Source: Deltaproteobacteria bacterium
Lineage (GTDB): Bacteria; Myxococcota_A; Polyangia; JAAYKL01
Assembly (NCBI GenBank): GCA_016936575.1
Contig: JAFGXQ010000222.1
Span: 1-51,000 of the forward strand
Length of the DNA stretch: 51,000 bases
Direction: 5' to 3'
Shown here: positions 1-8,143 of the stretch, piece by piece
Numbering within the stretch: the stretch's first letter is position 1
How the letters are laid out: every line of letters starts with the position of its first letter
Notes under the pieces: model-generated
Databases searched by the model: none
What the model saw: the letters and a program-made list of their open reading frames with translations, nothing else
What the model was told of the DNA's origin: nothing
Position numbers and translations under genes: made by a program

Positions 1-111
1 CCCTTTTTAAGGGGGATTATTGATGCTTTTCCCCAATTTTCTGTACATAAAAAGATGTGATGGATGATCAGGCTTTATCTTCCGCACTACCTGTCTTGCC
101 CGCTCTTTTTT

Positions 112-142
112 TTGACACCCCGTCCTTTCGAGCCAATATTTA
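112..142 (+). promoter_or_regulatory. Candidate sigma70-type promoter for the Cache-HAMP gene
   Basis: A perfect TTGACA lies at 112-117. An AT-rich -10-like stretch follows: AATATT at 135-140 gives 17-nt spacing, TATTTA at 137-142 gives 19 nt. Either would start transcription about 25 nt before the ATG at 173. The -10 match is only fair, so this is a sequence-based guess. Confidence 0.35.
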
Positions 143-172
143 TTCATTCAACCCCAGCGGAAAGCAATAGCG

Positions 173-1699
173 ATGAAAATAACAATTCTCATAAAACTGA
201 TGATTTCATTTCTGATAGTGGGGATGATTCCTCTCATCATCGTAGGTATCATCTCCCTCCAGGATGCAAAAAAAATCGGCTATGGAGCGGCCAAAGACGC
301 CGAGAATCTCGGTGCAGAGGCGGTCGCCGACACCACGTCGGCGATTACCGAACTGGTTGGAGATGCCTTTCTAAAAATCGCCAATCAGCTATCGAAAAAC
401 ATTCGGGATTCACTGGAAGAACGAAAAACCGACGCGCGAACGCTGGCGAATCTGGTCGCTGTCAATTCAATGACCCCGGATTCCCTACAGCAGACGCTTC
501 TCGGCATCAGTAAAAGCAAACAATCTGAAATATGGTTCAATACCGGAACTGATGCGAGCCCCAAGGAAGAAAGAGCGACTATTCCGCTGTACGCTGAACT
601 CGCTTATATCGATGAAACAGGGATGGAGATAGCCAAGGTGGTGAACGGTGAGGTGCAGACAGAACTGAACGATGTATCAAAACCGGAAAATACGGCGTTC
701 AAAACCGAAACGTATTTCGAAAAAGCCAAGGCGTTGAAATCCGGAGAAGTCTACGTGTCACGGTTGAACACGTGGTACCTGACGGAAGAAGAAGCACGAA
801 AAAGCGTGCCCGAAGACACCAAGGAATGGAACATCGTCCCGGGCAGAGACGTAATGAAAACCGGCAATGTTCGCTTTGCCGCGCCGGTGTACACAGAAGA
901 TGTGTTTAAGGGAATCGTCGTGTTGAGCCTTGATTATCGTCATATACAGGAATGGACCAAACATGTTGACCCGGCCCTTTCGTCTCCGGTGGTGAGTACA
1001 ACCTACGAGGGCAACTACATTCTGATGTACGACGACAAGGGAGATACGCTGGTTCACCCGAAACCGAACAACATTCGCGGATATTTGGAAAACGGAACCC
1101 TGGAGCACCGCAACACAGTTGCCACGCCGGGCGGCATTTTCAACTTGAACAAGTTCGATAAAAGCGAAACATACAAAGAAATTTACGAGCAAACCATCCA
1201 AAAGGGGGAAACACTGGTAAAATCAGCTGTTGACGTGAAGGGACGAAATAAAATGACGATTAGCGTTCCGATTGCATTCGACAGCGAGGAATACAAAGAC
1301 AGCGGTTTCTTCGGTGGAATAATGCTATCCGTCAACACCGACAAATTCTACGAGACGGCACGACGTACCGAGAAAAAAATATCAGAAAAAATCGCAGCCA
1401 CCAACGCGCGCATCAAACTGTCAACCGAAGGGATGCAAACCGAAAACACTATTCTCGCTGTCACCCTTGTAACCATCCTTCTCGTCATCATACTCGGGAT
1501 AATTGCAGCGAATACAATCAGTCGTCCGATACGCGAGTTGACTCGAGTCGCCAACATCATCTCCGAAGCCAACGTCGATGTTGAAATTCCTGAAATCAGA
1601 ACCAGGGATGAAATATACGATTTGGCCGAAAGCCTCAAAGCGGTTCTTGCCGCAGTAGACTTTTTCAGAGAAGAACTTGGTATGAACAAAGAGAAATGA
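173..1699 (+). CDS. dCache-HAMP transmembrane sensor protein without an output domain
   Basis: Predicted inner-membrane sensor of 508 residues. A hydrophobic N-terminal helix (about residues 7-28) is followed by a large extracytoplasmic region with double-Cache features, including an 'AYIDETG' strand and an 'RFAAPVY' strand that precedes a 'GIVVLSLD' strand. A second membrane helix lies near residues 428-447, then a HAMP domain beginning 'SRPIRELT'. The protein ends about 15 residues after HAMP, so it has no methyl-accepting, kinase, cyclase or GGDEF domain. Small-molecule ligand sensing is what the Cache fold suggests; the ligand is unknown. A weak GGAAAG precedes the ATG. The stop overlaps the first possible ATG of the next small gene, so the two are probably translated together and the output may be carried by a separate protein. 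Confidence 0.85.
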   Translation: MKITILIKLMISFLIVGMIPLIIVGIISLQDAKKIGYGAAKDAENLGAEAVADTTSAITELVGDAFLKIANQLSKNIRDSLEERKTDARTLANLVAVNSMTPDSLQQTLLGISKSKQSEIWFNTGTDASPKEERATIPLYAELAYIDETGMEIAKVVNGEVQTELNDVSKPENTAFKTETYFEKAKALKSGEVYVSRLNTWYLTEEEARKSVPEDTKEWNIVPGRDVMKTGNVRFAAPVYTEDVFKGIVVLSLDYRHIQEWTKHVDPALSSPVVSTTYEGNYILMYDDKGDTLVHPKPNNIRGYLENGTLEHRNTVATPGGIFNLNKFDKSETYKEIYEQTIQKGETLVKSAVDVKGRNKMTISVPIAFDSEEYKDSGFFGGIMLSVNTDKFYETARRTEKKISEKIAATNARIKLSTEGMQTENTILAVTLVTILLVIILGIIAANTISRPIRELTRVANIISEANVDVEIPEIRTRDEIYDLAESLKAVLAAVDFFREELGMNKEK

Positions 1700-1710
1700 G
1701 GTTGATGACC

Positions 1711-1881
1711 ATGGGTGTAAAACTAGAATCATATTTTGAAAAAGCCAAAGCTGACGGTGGCTTGAGTGCTCAGATGAAACTCGCAATGTTGACTAAGATG
1801 AGTCCGGCGAAAGCAAAAGACGCACCGGACGATGAGGCCAACATAAAAATATTTGAAGATGCAATGAAGAAAATATCCTGA
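1711..1881 (+). CDS. Small conserved-looking helical protein coupled to the Cache-HAMP gene
   Basis: A 56-residue, probably soluble and mostly helical protein rich in Lys, Ala and Met. It starts 'MGVKLESYFEKA' and has a central 'KLAMLTKMS' segment and an 'IFEDAMKK' tail. Three in-frame ATGs exist (1696, 1705, 1711). I chose 1711 because GAGGT at 1698-1702 lies 8 nt upstream of it and is too close to the other two. The first ATG overlaps the stop of the sensor gene, which argues for translational coupling. I do not recognise the family with certainty. Its position suggests that it works with the HAMP protein, for example as a small cytoplasmic partner, but nothing in the sequence proves this. 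Confidence 0.65.
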   Translation: MGVKLESYFEKAKADGGLSAQMKLAMLTKMSPAKAKDAPDDEANIKIFEDAMKKIS

Positions 1882-1916
1882 CTCCGATCTCGGAGAACGT
1901 ACACTTTTCGCCCCGG

Positions 1917-2243
1917 CTACAGAACCGCTTTCAATAAATCAGCCAGTTTATTGCGATCCACCGCGCCCATTAAAGACCCCGCAGGCGCGCCGTTTTTAAA
2001 CACAATCACTGTAGGAACAGAACGAATCCCAAACTTGGCGGCTGCGCCCGGCGCCTGTTGAATATCAACATAACAGAACTTCGCTCGGCCGGCATAATCA
2101 TCAACCATCGCGTCTAACGTAACCCCTAGCGCCTTACACGGCGCACACCAGGTTGCGCCGAAGTCCACCAGCACCGGTAGACTCGACTGTTCCACTTCTG
2201 CGATAAAATTGCTATCTGTCACGTTCAATAATTTTTCAGCCAT
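1917..2243 (-). CDS. trxA: Thioredoxin
   Basis: A 108-residue single-domain thioredoxin, the usual length for the family. It reduces disulfides in cytoplasmic proteins and is recharged by thioredoxin reductase. Visible features are the active site WCAPC (Ala where Gly is commonest), the preceding 'VLVDFGATWCAPC' strand-helix junction, and the cis-proline loop 'SVPTV' followed by 'VFKNG'. The reading frame is open further upstream, but the ATG at 2243 gives the normal thioredoxin N-terminus and has GGAG 6 nt upstream in AAAGGAGCGAATATG. No signal peptide is present. It runs convergently to the Cache-HAMP unit and downstream of the histidine kinase on the same strand, about 190 nt away, so it may be transcribed alone. 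Confidence 0.93.
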   Translation of the reverse strand: MAEKLLNVTDSNFIAEVEQSSLPVLVDFGATWCAPCKALGVTLDAMVDDYAGRAKFCYVDIQQAPGAAAKFGIRSVPTVIVFKNGAPAGSLMGAVDRNKLADLLKAVL

Positions 2244-2436
2244 ATTCGCTCCTTTAAACCATGTCGGGGGCCACCCGTGGTATCTGTTCAAACGCAGTTG
2301 AGAGTGTCACCTCCGCGTTACGAGTGTGTTCTTTCTAGACGCCAATCGCACCTTTTGTCAAACCCGACGAAAAAGAAAAAAAGGTCTCGTTGCATAGAAT
2401 GTTTGGTTTCGTATTCTTCAAAACACGGATGACGTG

Positions 2437-3879
2437 CTAACGCTCAAGTATTTCGCGCAATTTGCATTGAATATCATGAAGGTCGAAAGGTTTCTTCAAA
2501 AAATCGTCCTGATTTTCAAGCGATGGAATGTCGACACCGCTCATAAATACAATCGGCAACGTAGGCTGCAGTACGCTGATAGCATTTTTCAATTCATGTC
2601 CGGAAAGCCCCGACATAGAAAAATCGAGAAAGGCCGCATTGAATAATTCTCGTTCACACATTGCCACGGCATCTTCGCCGTTGGTGGCGCTGACCACATG
2701 CGCTCCACGCAGACTCAAAGCCATACGAATCATTTCGCAGATATCGGGTTCATCATCAACCACCAGCACGGCAATACCCGGTGGAAAAGAAGACGGGGTT
2801 CGTGGTTCATCGTGAACAGACTCACGATCGTCCTCGTGAGCCGGCAGCGTCACCGTAACGACCGTTCCCATACCGCTGTTCGTATCACGCGAAATCGCAA
2901 TGGTGCCGCCGAAATCCTCAACAATTCGTTTGGAGATGGCCATTCCCAATCCACTTCCCCCATGGCTGTCGTCATCTCGGGACTTGGTGGTGAAAAAGGG
3001 TCGAAACACTTTTTCAATATTCTCGTCGGAAATGCCCTCACCCGTGTCGGAAATGGTCGCGACCACAGCCCCGTTGACTTGAATCACACGAACGCCCAAT
3101 GTTCCGCGGACTGACATGGCGTCCATCGCGTTTTTGATCACGTTAACAAAAACCTGCACCAAACGAGTGGTATTGGCCTTGCTCGCGCTGGTTTCGAAAA
3201 TTTCTTCCACCACATTGATTTGCTGATTGGCCAATTCCCAGTTCAGCAGTTTCAACGCCTCTTTCACCACATCGCCGAGAAACAACGAATGTGTTTCAAT
3301 CGTTTTTGAAGGAGACGTGATCTCCAATAATTCAGCGGCGATTCTTCGCGCTCGCTTGGTATTGTTATCAATGGTTGACAACGCCATCAACGCCGTATCA
3401 TTTCCATCCACAGTACGTGAGGCAAGTTGTGTCCACCCCATCATCGCCGTCAAAATATTGTTGAATTCGTGAGCAACCCCCGCAGCCATCTGCCCGGCAG
3501 ATGCCTGTCGTTCAAGCAACTCCATTTCTCTGAACAACTTATATTCGCCCGTTATGTCACTTACCTGAACTGCCACCGCAGGGGTTCCTTCCCACTCCAC
3601 CGATGCTATCTGCAGACGGAAATGATGCGTGCCGGGCGACTTCGATACAGAAAAGTCCGACTGAAAACTTGAAATCGTACGTGATTCATATAGCGCGCGC
3701 AGCTCCGACGCATCACGGGTATCTCCGAGCCAGGCAATCACATCGATAAACTTCTCTGGCTGGGAACCGAGCTGTGCACCGTAGTTCCAACGCGAAAAAA
3801 GACACTTGCCGTCTTCGTCGAAAACCAGCAAATGAAGGTTCAAAACGGAAAATAAACTCTGTAAAGATTCAGTTCGCAT
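2437..3879 (-). CDS. Soluble PAS hybrid histidine kinase with C-terminal receiver
   Basis: Cytoplasmic two-component sensor of 480 residues with no membrane helix. Order of domains: PAS-like (about 10-115); HisKA with 'GVAHEFNNIL', phospho-acceptor His137; HATPase_c with N box Asn250, G1 'DTGEG' at 278-282 and G2 'GGSGLGM' at 307-313; and a receiver domain from about 369. The receiver has the acidic pair Asp375-Asp376, phospho-acceptor Asp419, Ser447 and the 'KKP' lysine near 463, so it looks functional. The architecture resembles hybrid kinases of delta-proteobacteria that sense an internal signal. No response regulator or DNA-binding partner is adjacent, so the target is unknown. The start has no clear SD site. 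Confidence 0.9.
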   Translation of the reverse strand: MRTESLQSLFSVLNLHLLVFDEDGKCLFSRWNYGAQLGSQPEKFIDVIAWLGDTRDASELRALYESRTISSFQSDFSVSKSPGTHHFRLQIASVEWEGTPAVAVQVSDITGEYKLFREMELLERQASAGQMAAGVAHEFNNILTAMMGWTQLASRTVDGNDTALMALSTIDNNTKRARRIAAELLEITSPSKTIETHSLFLGDVVKEALKLLNWELANQQINVVEEIFETSASKANTTRLVQVFVNVIKNAMDAMSVRGTLGVRVIQVNGAVVATISDTGEGISDENIEKVFRPFFTTKSRDDDSHGGSGLGMAISKRIVEDFGGTIAISRDTNSGMGTVVTVTLPAHEDDRESVHDEPRTPSSFPPGIAVLVVDDEPDICEMIRMALSLRGAHVVSATNGEDAVAMCERELFNAAFLDFSMSGLSGHELKNAISVLQPTLPIVFMSGVDIPSLENQDDFLKKPFDLHDIQCKLREILER

Positions 3880-4265
3880 ATTTAATCGTATACAAATTCA
3901 GTATTACAACTAGAATCACATTAATACAATGCCTTTAAAACCACAAGACAAATAAGTATCATTTCATCGCCATGGGATATGAAAATCCGTCTGTAATCTC
4001 CGTTCCATCTCCGCTGTATTTCCCTCCAGCACTGTTGGAGCGCCGCATTCTATTATCGCAGAGGTGCGACCATGTGGGTACATTTCTCAAAAATAAAATT
4101 CAATTTTTCTGCCACATAATCCGTATTGCACAAATATTCTACGGGACCCGATAACCAATCGTTTGTTCAGTAAGATACAGGTTTACCAATTTACACTTAT
4201 ATATTAAACAGCCATTGAAAACCACTTGGCCGGCGAAACAGAAACCGTTCAGTAAGGAAAAACAG
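3880..4265. other. 386-nt intergenic region between the histidine kinase and mtnA
   Basis: This is a divergent promoter region. I see no convincing gene, tRNA or known riboswitch fold. The only structure noticed is a 5-bp stem CTCCA/TGGAG around 4024-4040 with a 7-nt loop and no T-tract. It probably holds the promoters of both flanking genes. Confidence 0.5.
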
Positions 4266-5282
4266 ATGCAGAGTTCGTTTCAAACTGTCTATTGGAAAAA
4301 CCGTCAGGTCGTTATGCTCGATCAGCGCCTCCTCCCTTACGAAGAAAAATACAATCGTTACAGTACGGTGCAGGAAGTCGCCGATGCCATTCAGACAATG
4401 GTTGTACGAGGAGCGCCGGCTATCGGCGTTGCTGCCGCATTCGGCGTTGCACTGGCAGCGATAGAAGCGGATGGGAACGAAGAACGGCTACTAGCACTAT
4501 GTGATGTGCTTGCTGCAACGCGCCCCACCGCGGTAAATCTGTTCTGGGCCATAGAGCGCATGAAAAAAAGGATTTCTACCCACGGCACCGCGCCACAGGA
4601 AGTTCTTGAAGAGGCCGAACGAATAAAAGAAGAAGATATCGCGGCATGTAAAAAGATGGGCGAATTCGGTGAGAAGTTTATCAAGGACGGCGCTACCGTG
4701 CTTACCCATTGCAATGCGGGCGCTCTGGCCACCGCCGGATGGGGAACAGCGTTGGGGGTATTCCGCTCCGCTGTTGCCGCAGGGAAAACCATACACGTAT
4801 TGGCAGATGAAACGCGACCTCGATTGCAGGGGGCCAAACTGACCGCGTGGGAACTGAGAAAAGACGGTATTGATGTGACTGTTATCAGCGACAATGCAGC
4901 AGCGTCTTTGTTAAGAGCGGGAAAAATCGACGCGGTGGTAGTGGGCTCTGATCGTATTGCGGCCAATGGTGATGTCTGTAATAAAATCGGAACATACAGC
5001 GTTGCGCTCGCCGCCGACGCGGCAGGGGTTCCCTTCTACGTTGCAGCGCCGGTGTCAACCATCGACATGTCGTGTCCATCCGGAGACCAGATTCCCATCG
5101 AGGAACGAGAAGCAGACGAGGTAACCCACATCAACGGCGTACAGATTCTGCCCGACGGCGTTCCGGTGAAAAATCCGGCGTTTGACGTCACGCCCCATAC
5201 CTTGGTGACCGCAATTTTTACGGAGGTCGGTGTTTTTCAGAAAAATTACAGCGAATCTCTAAAAAAAATTCTGCAACCGTAG
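4266..5282 (+). CDS. mtnA: S-methyl-5-thioribose-1-phosphate isomerase
   Basis: Methionine-salvage enzyme that isomerises the ring-form aldose methylthioribose-1-phosphate to methylthioribulose-1-phosphate. The 338-residue product matches the family length. Landmarks are the N-terminal 'VVMLDQRLLP', 'VRGAPAIGVAAAFG', the catalytic cysteine in 'THCNAGALAT' (Cys149) and the catalytic aspartate in 'VGSDRIAANGDVCNKIGTY' (Asp229). Their spacing equals that of the characterised Bacillus enzyme (Cys160/Asp240). The frame is open from 4215, but ATG 4266 gives the family N-terminus and has AAGGAA upstream. It stands 85 nt before thrC on the same strand, so a methionine/threonine amino-acid operon is possible. 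The other salvage genes (mtnB, mtnC, mtnK) are not in the window. Confidence 0.93.
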   Translation: MQSSFQTVYWKNRQVVMLDQRLLPYEEKYNRYSTVQEVADAIQTMVVRGAPAIGVAAAFGVALAAIEADGNEERLLALCDVLAATRPTAVNLFWAIERMKKRISTHGTAPQEVLEEAERIKEEDIAACKKMGEFGEKFIKDGATVLTHCNAGALATAGWGTALGVFRSAVAAGKTIHVLADETRPRLQGAKLTAWELRKDGIDVTVISDNAAASLLRAGKIDAVVVGSDRIAANGDVCNKIGTYSVALAADAAGVPFYVAAPVSTIDMSCPSGDQIPIEEREADEVTHINGVQILPDGVPVKNPAFDVTPHTLVTAIFTEVGVFQKNYSESLKKILQP

Positions 5283-5367
5283 TCTGGGTATAGCCAATTT
5301 CAACATTCGGTATTAAAAATGCGCTGAATGAGCCACCGTTGCCGAAATTAGATGTCGAAAGGTCAAC

Positions 5368-6720
5368 ATGAAATTCTATAGTACAAATAAAAGCGCCCCG
5401 GAAGTTACCCTGGCCGAAGCCCTGCTGATGGGTCAGGCGCCGGACAAAGGGTTGTATCTTCCCAGACATCTTCCCCACCTGTCGCAGGCGTTTCTTCGCA
5501 CGGCTTCCCAATTGACGTATCCGGAACTCGCCGCGAAAGTGCTTTCCAGCTATGCCGACACATTTACCGAGGAAGAAATGTTGGCGATTTGCACCGATGC
5601 CTACGACTTTGATATACCGATTGAACACGTCACCGACAGACGACATATTCTCCGTCTCGACCGTGGGCCCAGCGCGTCATTCAAAGACTTCGCCGCCCGC
5701 TTTATGGGACGTGCCATCGGTCGGCTGGTCGCGAGAGAAAACCGGGAACTGCTGATTCTTACGGCAACTTCGGGAGACACCGGTTCCGCAGTGGCTCACG
5801 CATTTCTCGGTGTGCCGGGAATAAAAGTGCTGGTGCTGTTCCCGCGGGACGAAGTATCCGACCGTCAGCGCAAACAGATGACCACTCTGGGTGACAACGT
5901 GGCGATGATTTCAGTGGACGGAAAATTCGATGACTGTCAGGCGCTGGTGAAACGCGCTTTTGCAGACCCGGATTTGACCGCCCTGAACTTGTCGAGCGCC
6001 AATTCCATTAACATCGGGCGGTTGTTACCCCAGTCTGTCTACTATATCTATGCGGCAGCGCAGATCGCGGATATCGGCAACGGCGAAAAAGTACTGATTT
6101 GTGTGCCGTCCGGTAATTTCGGCAATCTGATGGGGGCAGTGCTGGCCTTCAAATGCGGACTGCCTGTTGAAAAATTTGTTGTTGCCACCAACGCGAACGA
6201 TGAGGTACCGCTTTTTATTGAGAGCGGTTCGTATCAGAAAATTGAACCGTCACGAGTATGCATTTCAAACGCGATGAATGTGGGGCATCCCTCCAATCTG
6301 GCCCGACTGGTCGACTTGTACGGCGGACATCTGGACGAAACCGGCCAAATGCTGAAGCAGCCTGATATGGCCGCGCTGAAGCAAGACTTCTTTGCCGTTA
6401 GTATCTCCGATGACTTGACCCGCAAAACCATTGACGCAGCGTACAAGGAGCACGGTGTTCTGCTGGAACCCCACGGCGCAGTGGGATTCGCAGGATTAAA
6501 TCAATACCTGGAAGTACATCCGGAGCATACCGAAACGCCCATGATTTCTCTCGAAACCGCCCACCCGGCTAAATTTCCCGATGAAGTTCGCAATATTACC
6601 GGTGTCGAACCCCCGGTGCCGGCCTGCCTGGAGGGTCTGGAGGAGAAACCCGAAGCGTTTGACGAAATGCGCGTGGATTACGATGACTTTAAATCTTATC
6701 TGGAGAGAAAGTACCGTTAA
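5368..6720 (+). CDS. thrC: Threonine synthase
   Basis: PLP-dependent enzyme converting O-phosphohomoserine to threonine. The product has 450 residues, typical of the longer (fungal/gamma-proteobacterial-like) threonine synthase class. The N-terminus 'MKFYSTNKSAPEVTLAEAL' is characteristic. The PLP lysine sits in 'GPSASFKDFAARF' (Lys106), with 'TATSGDTGSA' and 'VPSGNFGNL' phosphate/cofactor loops further on and 'HPAKFPDEV' near the C-terminus. AAAGGT lies ahead of the ATG. The TAA stop overlaps the ATG of the next gene by one base, which strongly suggests translational coupling to the proposed homoserine kinase that would make its substrate. Confidence 0.96.
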   Translation: MKFYSTNKSAPEVTLAEALLMGQAPDKGLYLPRHLPHLSQAFLRTASQLTYPELAAKVLSSYADTFTEEEMLAICTDAYDFDIPIEHVTDRRHILRLDRGPSASFKDFAARFMGRAIGRLVARENRELLILTATSGDTGSAVAHAFLGVPGIKVLVLFPRDEVSDRQRKQMTTLGDNVAMISVDGKFDDCQALVKRAFADPDLTALNLSSANSINIGRLLPQSVYYIYAAAQIADIGNGEKVLICVPSGNFGNLMGAVLAFKCGLPVEKFVVATNANDEVPLFIESGSYQKIEPSRVCISNAMNVGHPSNLARLVDLYGGHLDETGQMLKQPDMAALKQDFFAVSISDDLTRKTIDAAYKEHGVLLEPHGAVGFAGLNQYLEVHPEHTETPMISLETAHPAKFPDEVRNITGVEPPVPACLEGLEEKPEAFDEMRVDYDDFKSYLERKYR

Positions 6721-7955
6721 TGAAAACTATAATAATACTCGGAGACGGAATGAGTGACCACCCGGTAGAAGCGCTGGATGGAAAAACACCGCTGATGGTC
6801 GCTCGTAAACCGCACATCGACCAAATCGCACGAAACGGACGAACCGGTTTGTTCGCGACCATACCGTACGGAATGTCAAACGGTTCTGCGGTGGCGAATC
6901 TATCCGTGCTGGGATACGATCCCAGAATCTGCTTCAAGGGACGTGGCGTGCTTGAAGCGGCCAGCATGGGAGTCTCTCTTGGTGACGACGATGTCGCCAT
7001 GCGTTGCAACCTGTTAACCGTTGATGAACACGGAAAAATCAAAAACCACTCAGCCGGACACATTTCCAACGCGGAAGCAAGCGAATTGATTCATGCGCTT
7101 CAGACGGAACTCGGCACCAGCCGAGCCGATGCCGAGCTGAATTTCTTTCCGGGGGTGAGCTATCGCCATTTATTGGTACTCGGAAGCTGGGCGTCGGCCG
7201 ATGTTACATGTGCCCCCCCCCATGATTTTGTCGGAACAGATGCAAAATCACTGTATCCGAAAGCCAATACGGCCGCTGCCGAAATAACCGCCGCGAAGCT
7301 GGTTGAGCTGCATCTTGCCGCCGAAAAAATTCTGCGGGACCACCCGGTCAATCTTGCGCGCATCGCGGCAGGTAAGGACCCGGCGAACTCCATCTGGACG
7401 TGGTCCCCGGGAACACGCCCGAAGATGGACACCATTCAACAGCTGTACAACAAAACCGGTGCGGTCATATCTGCAGTGGACCTCGTCCAGGGACTGGGAG
7501 TACTGGCGGGGATGGAAAAAATCGTCGTGGAAGGTGCAACCGGACTTTACGACACCAACTACGAAGGCAAAGCCGCTGCCGCTATTGAGGCGATTCAGCG
7601 ACACGATGTGGTGTACGTTCACGTGGAAGCGACCGATGAAGCGGGGCACGAAAAAAATCTACCGCTGAAAATAAAATGTATTGAATATTTAGATTCGCGA
7701 CTGGTGAAACCGATCATGGAAGGTCTGGTGAAACACAACATAAATGCAACACTTGCCATTCTTCCAGACCATCCCACCCCCGTGGAAACCGGCGCGCACG
7801 CCAGCGATCCGGTTCCGGTCGCCGTATGGCGTCCGGGCGAAACACCAGATGAGGTCACACAATACGATGAAGATAGTGTGAAAACAGGTAGCCTGGGTCT
7901 TCTACATGGCGACCAATTTTTTCGAACAGCATTGGGGGTTTACGAAGAAAACTGA
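6720..7955 (+). CDS. Phosphoglycerate-mutase-like enzyme; proposed homoserine kinase
   Basis: Alkaline-phosphatase-superfamily protein of 411 residues related to archaeal-type cofactor-independent phosphoglycerate mutase. Metal ligands are visible in 'GDGMSDHP' (Asp9), 'TDEAGHEK' and 'LPDHPTPV' with a following 'GAHASDPVPV'. The likely nucleophile is Ser56 in 'SNGSAVANLSVLGYDP'. TIGRFAM-type models call this branch a 'proposed homoserine kinase', because it sits beside thrC in genomes lacking a GHMP-type ThrB. The one-base overlap with thrC here fits that role exactly. An alternative is a true 2,3-bisphosphoglycerate-independent mutase. The family is clear; the substrate is inferred from context. 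Confidence 0.88.
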   Translation: MKTIIILGDGMSDHPVEALDGKTPLMVARKPHIDQIARNGRTGLFATIPYGMSNGSAVANLSVLGYDPRICFKGRGVLEAASMGVSLGDDDVAMRCNLLTVDEHGKIKNHSAGHISNAEASELIHALQTELGTSRADAELNFFPGVSYRHLLVLGSWASADVTCAPPHDFVGTDAKSLYPKANTAAAEITAAKLVELHLAAEKILRDHPVNLARIAAGKDPANSIWTWSPGTRPKMDTIQQLYNKTGAVISAVDLVQGLGVLAGMEKIVVEGATGLYDTNYEGKAAAAIEAIQRHDVVYVHVEATDEAGHEKNLPLKIKCIEYLDSRLVKPIMEGLVKHNINATLAILPDHPTPVETGAHASDPVPVAVWRPGETPDEVTQYDEDSVKTGSLGLLHGDQFFRTALGVYEEN

Positions 7956-8029
7956 ATATTCAACACTATTTGGAAGGGGCCGTTACTTTTTTTTCGGAAC
8001 CTGAATAAGATAACTGAGCTAATGTTTTC

Positions 8030-8081
8030 TTGAAAAACGACATTATTTATGTTCTACAATTGCGATTGTAGTTTCATAAAT
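8030..8081 (+). promoter_or_regulatory. Candidate promoter overlapped by a nested dyad
   Basis: TTGAAA at 8030-8035 and TACAAT at 8055-8060 form a possible promoter with 19-nt spacing. The -10 lies inside an inverted repeat at 8045-8081: outer arms ATTTATG/CATAAAT, inner arms CTACAAT/ATTGTAG around a TGCG centre. Such a dyad over a -10 suggests a repressor site, or a hairpin formed at the end of the upstream thr transcript. No T-tract follows, so a standard terminator is unlikely. Confidence 0.4.
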
Positions 8082-8096
8082 GAAAGTGATTAAATA

Positions 8097-8112
8097 AACT
8101 CGGCGACGAGTT
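8097..8112 (+). other. 5'-leader hairpin with GCGA tetraloop
   Basis: AACTCG-GCGA-CGAGTT is a perfect 6-bp stem closed by a GNRA-type tetraloop. It ends about 31 nt before the start codon of the lipoprotein gene and would be in its 5' leader. It may stabilise the mRNA or be incidental. Confidence 0.35.
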
Positions 8113-8143
8113 GGGCAAACCGAATTTTAAAATTGAGGTGTTT

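Noticed and set aside
1..15. CCCTTTTTAAGGGGG inverted repeat at the window edge
   Set aside because: It may be the end of a terminator of an upstream gene, but the upstream sequence is missing and the stem is short and AT-rich.
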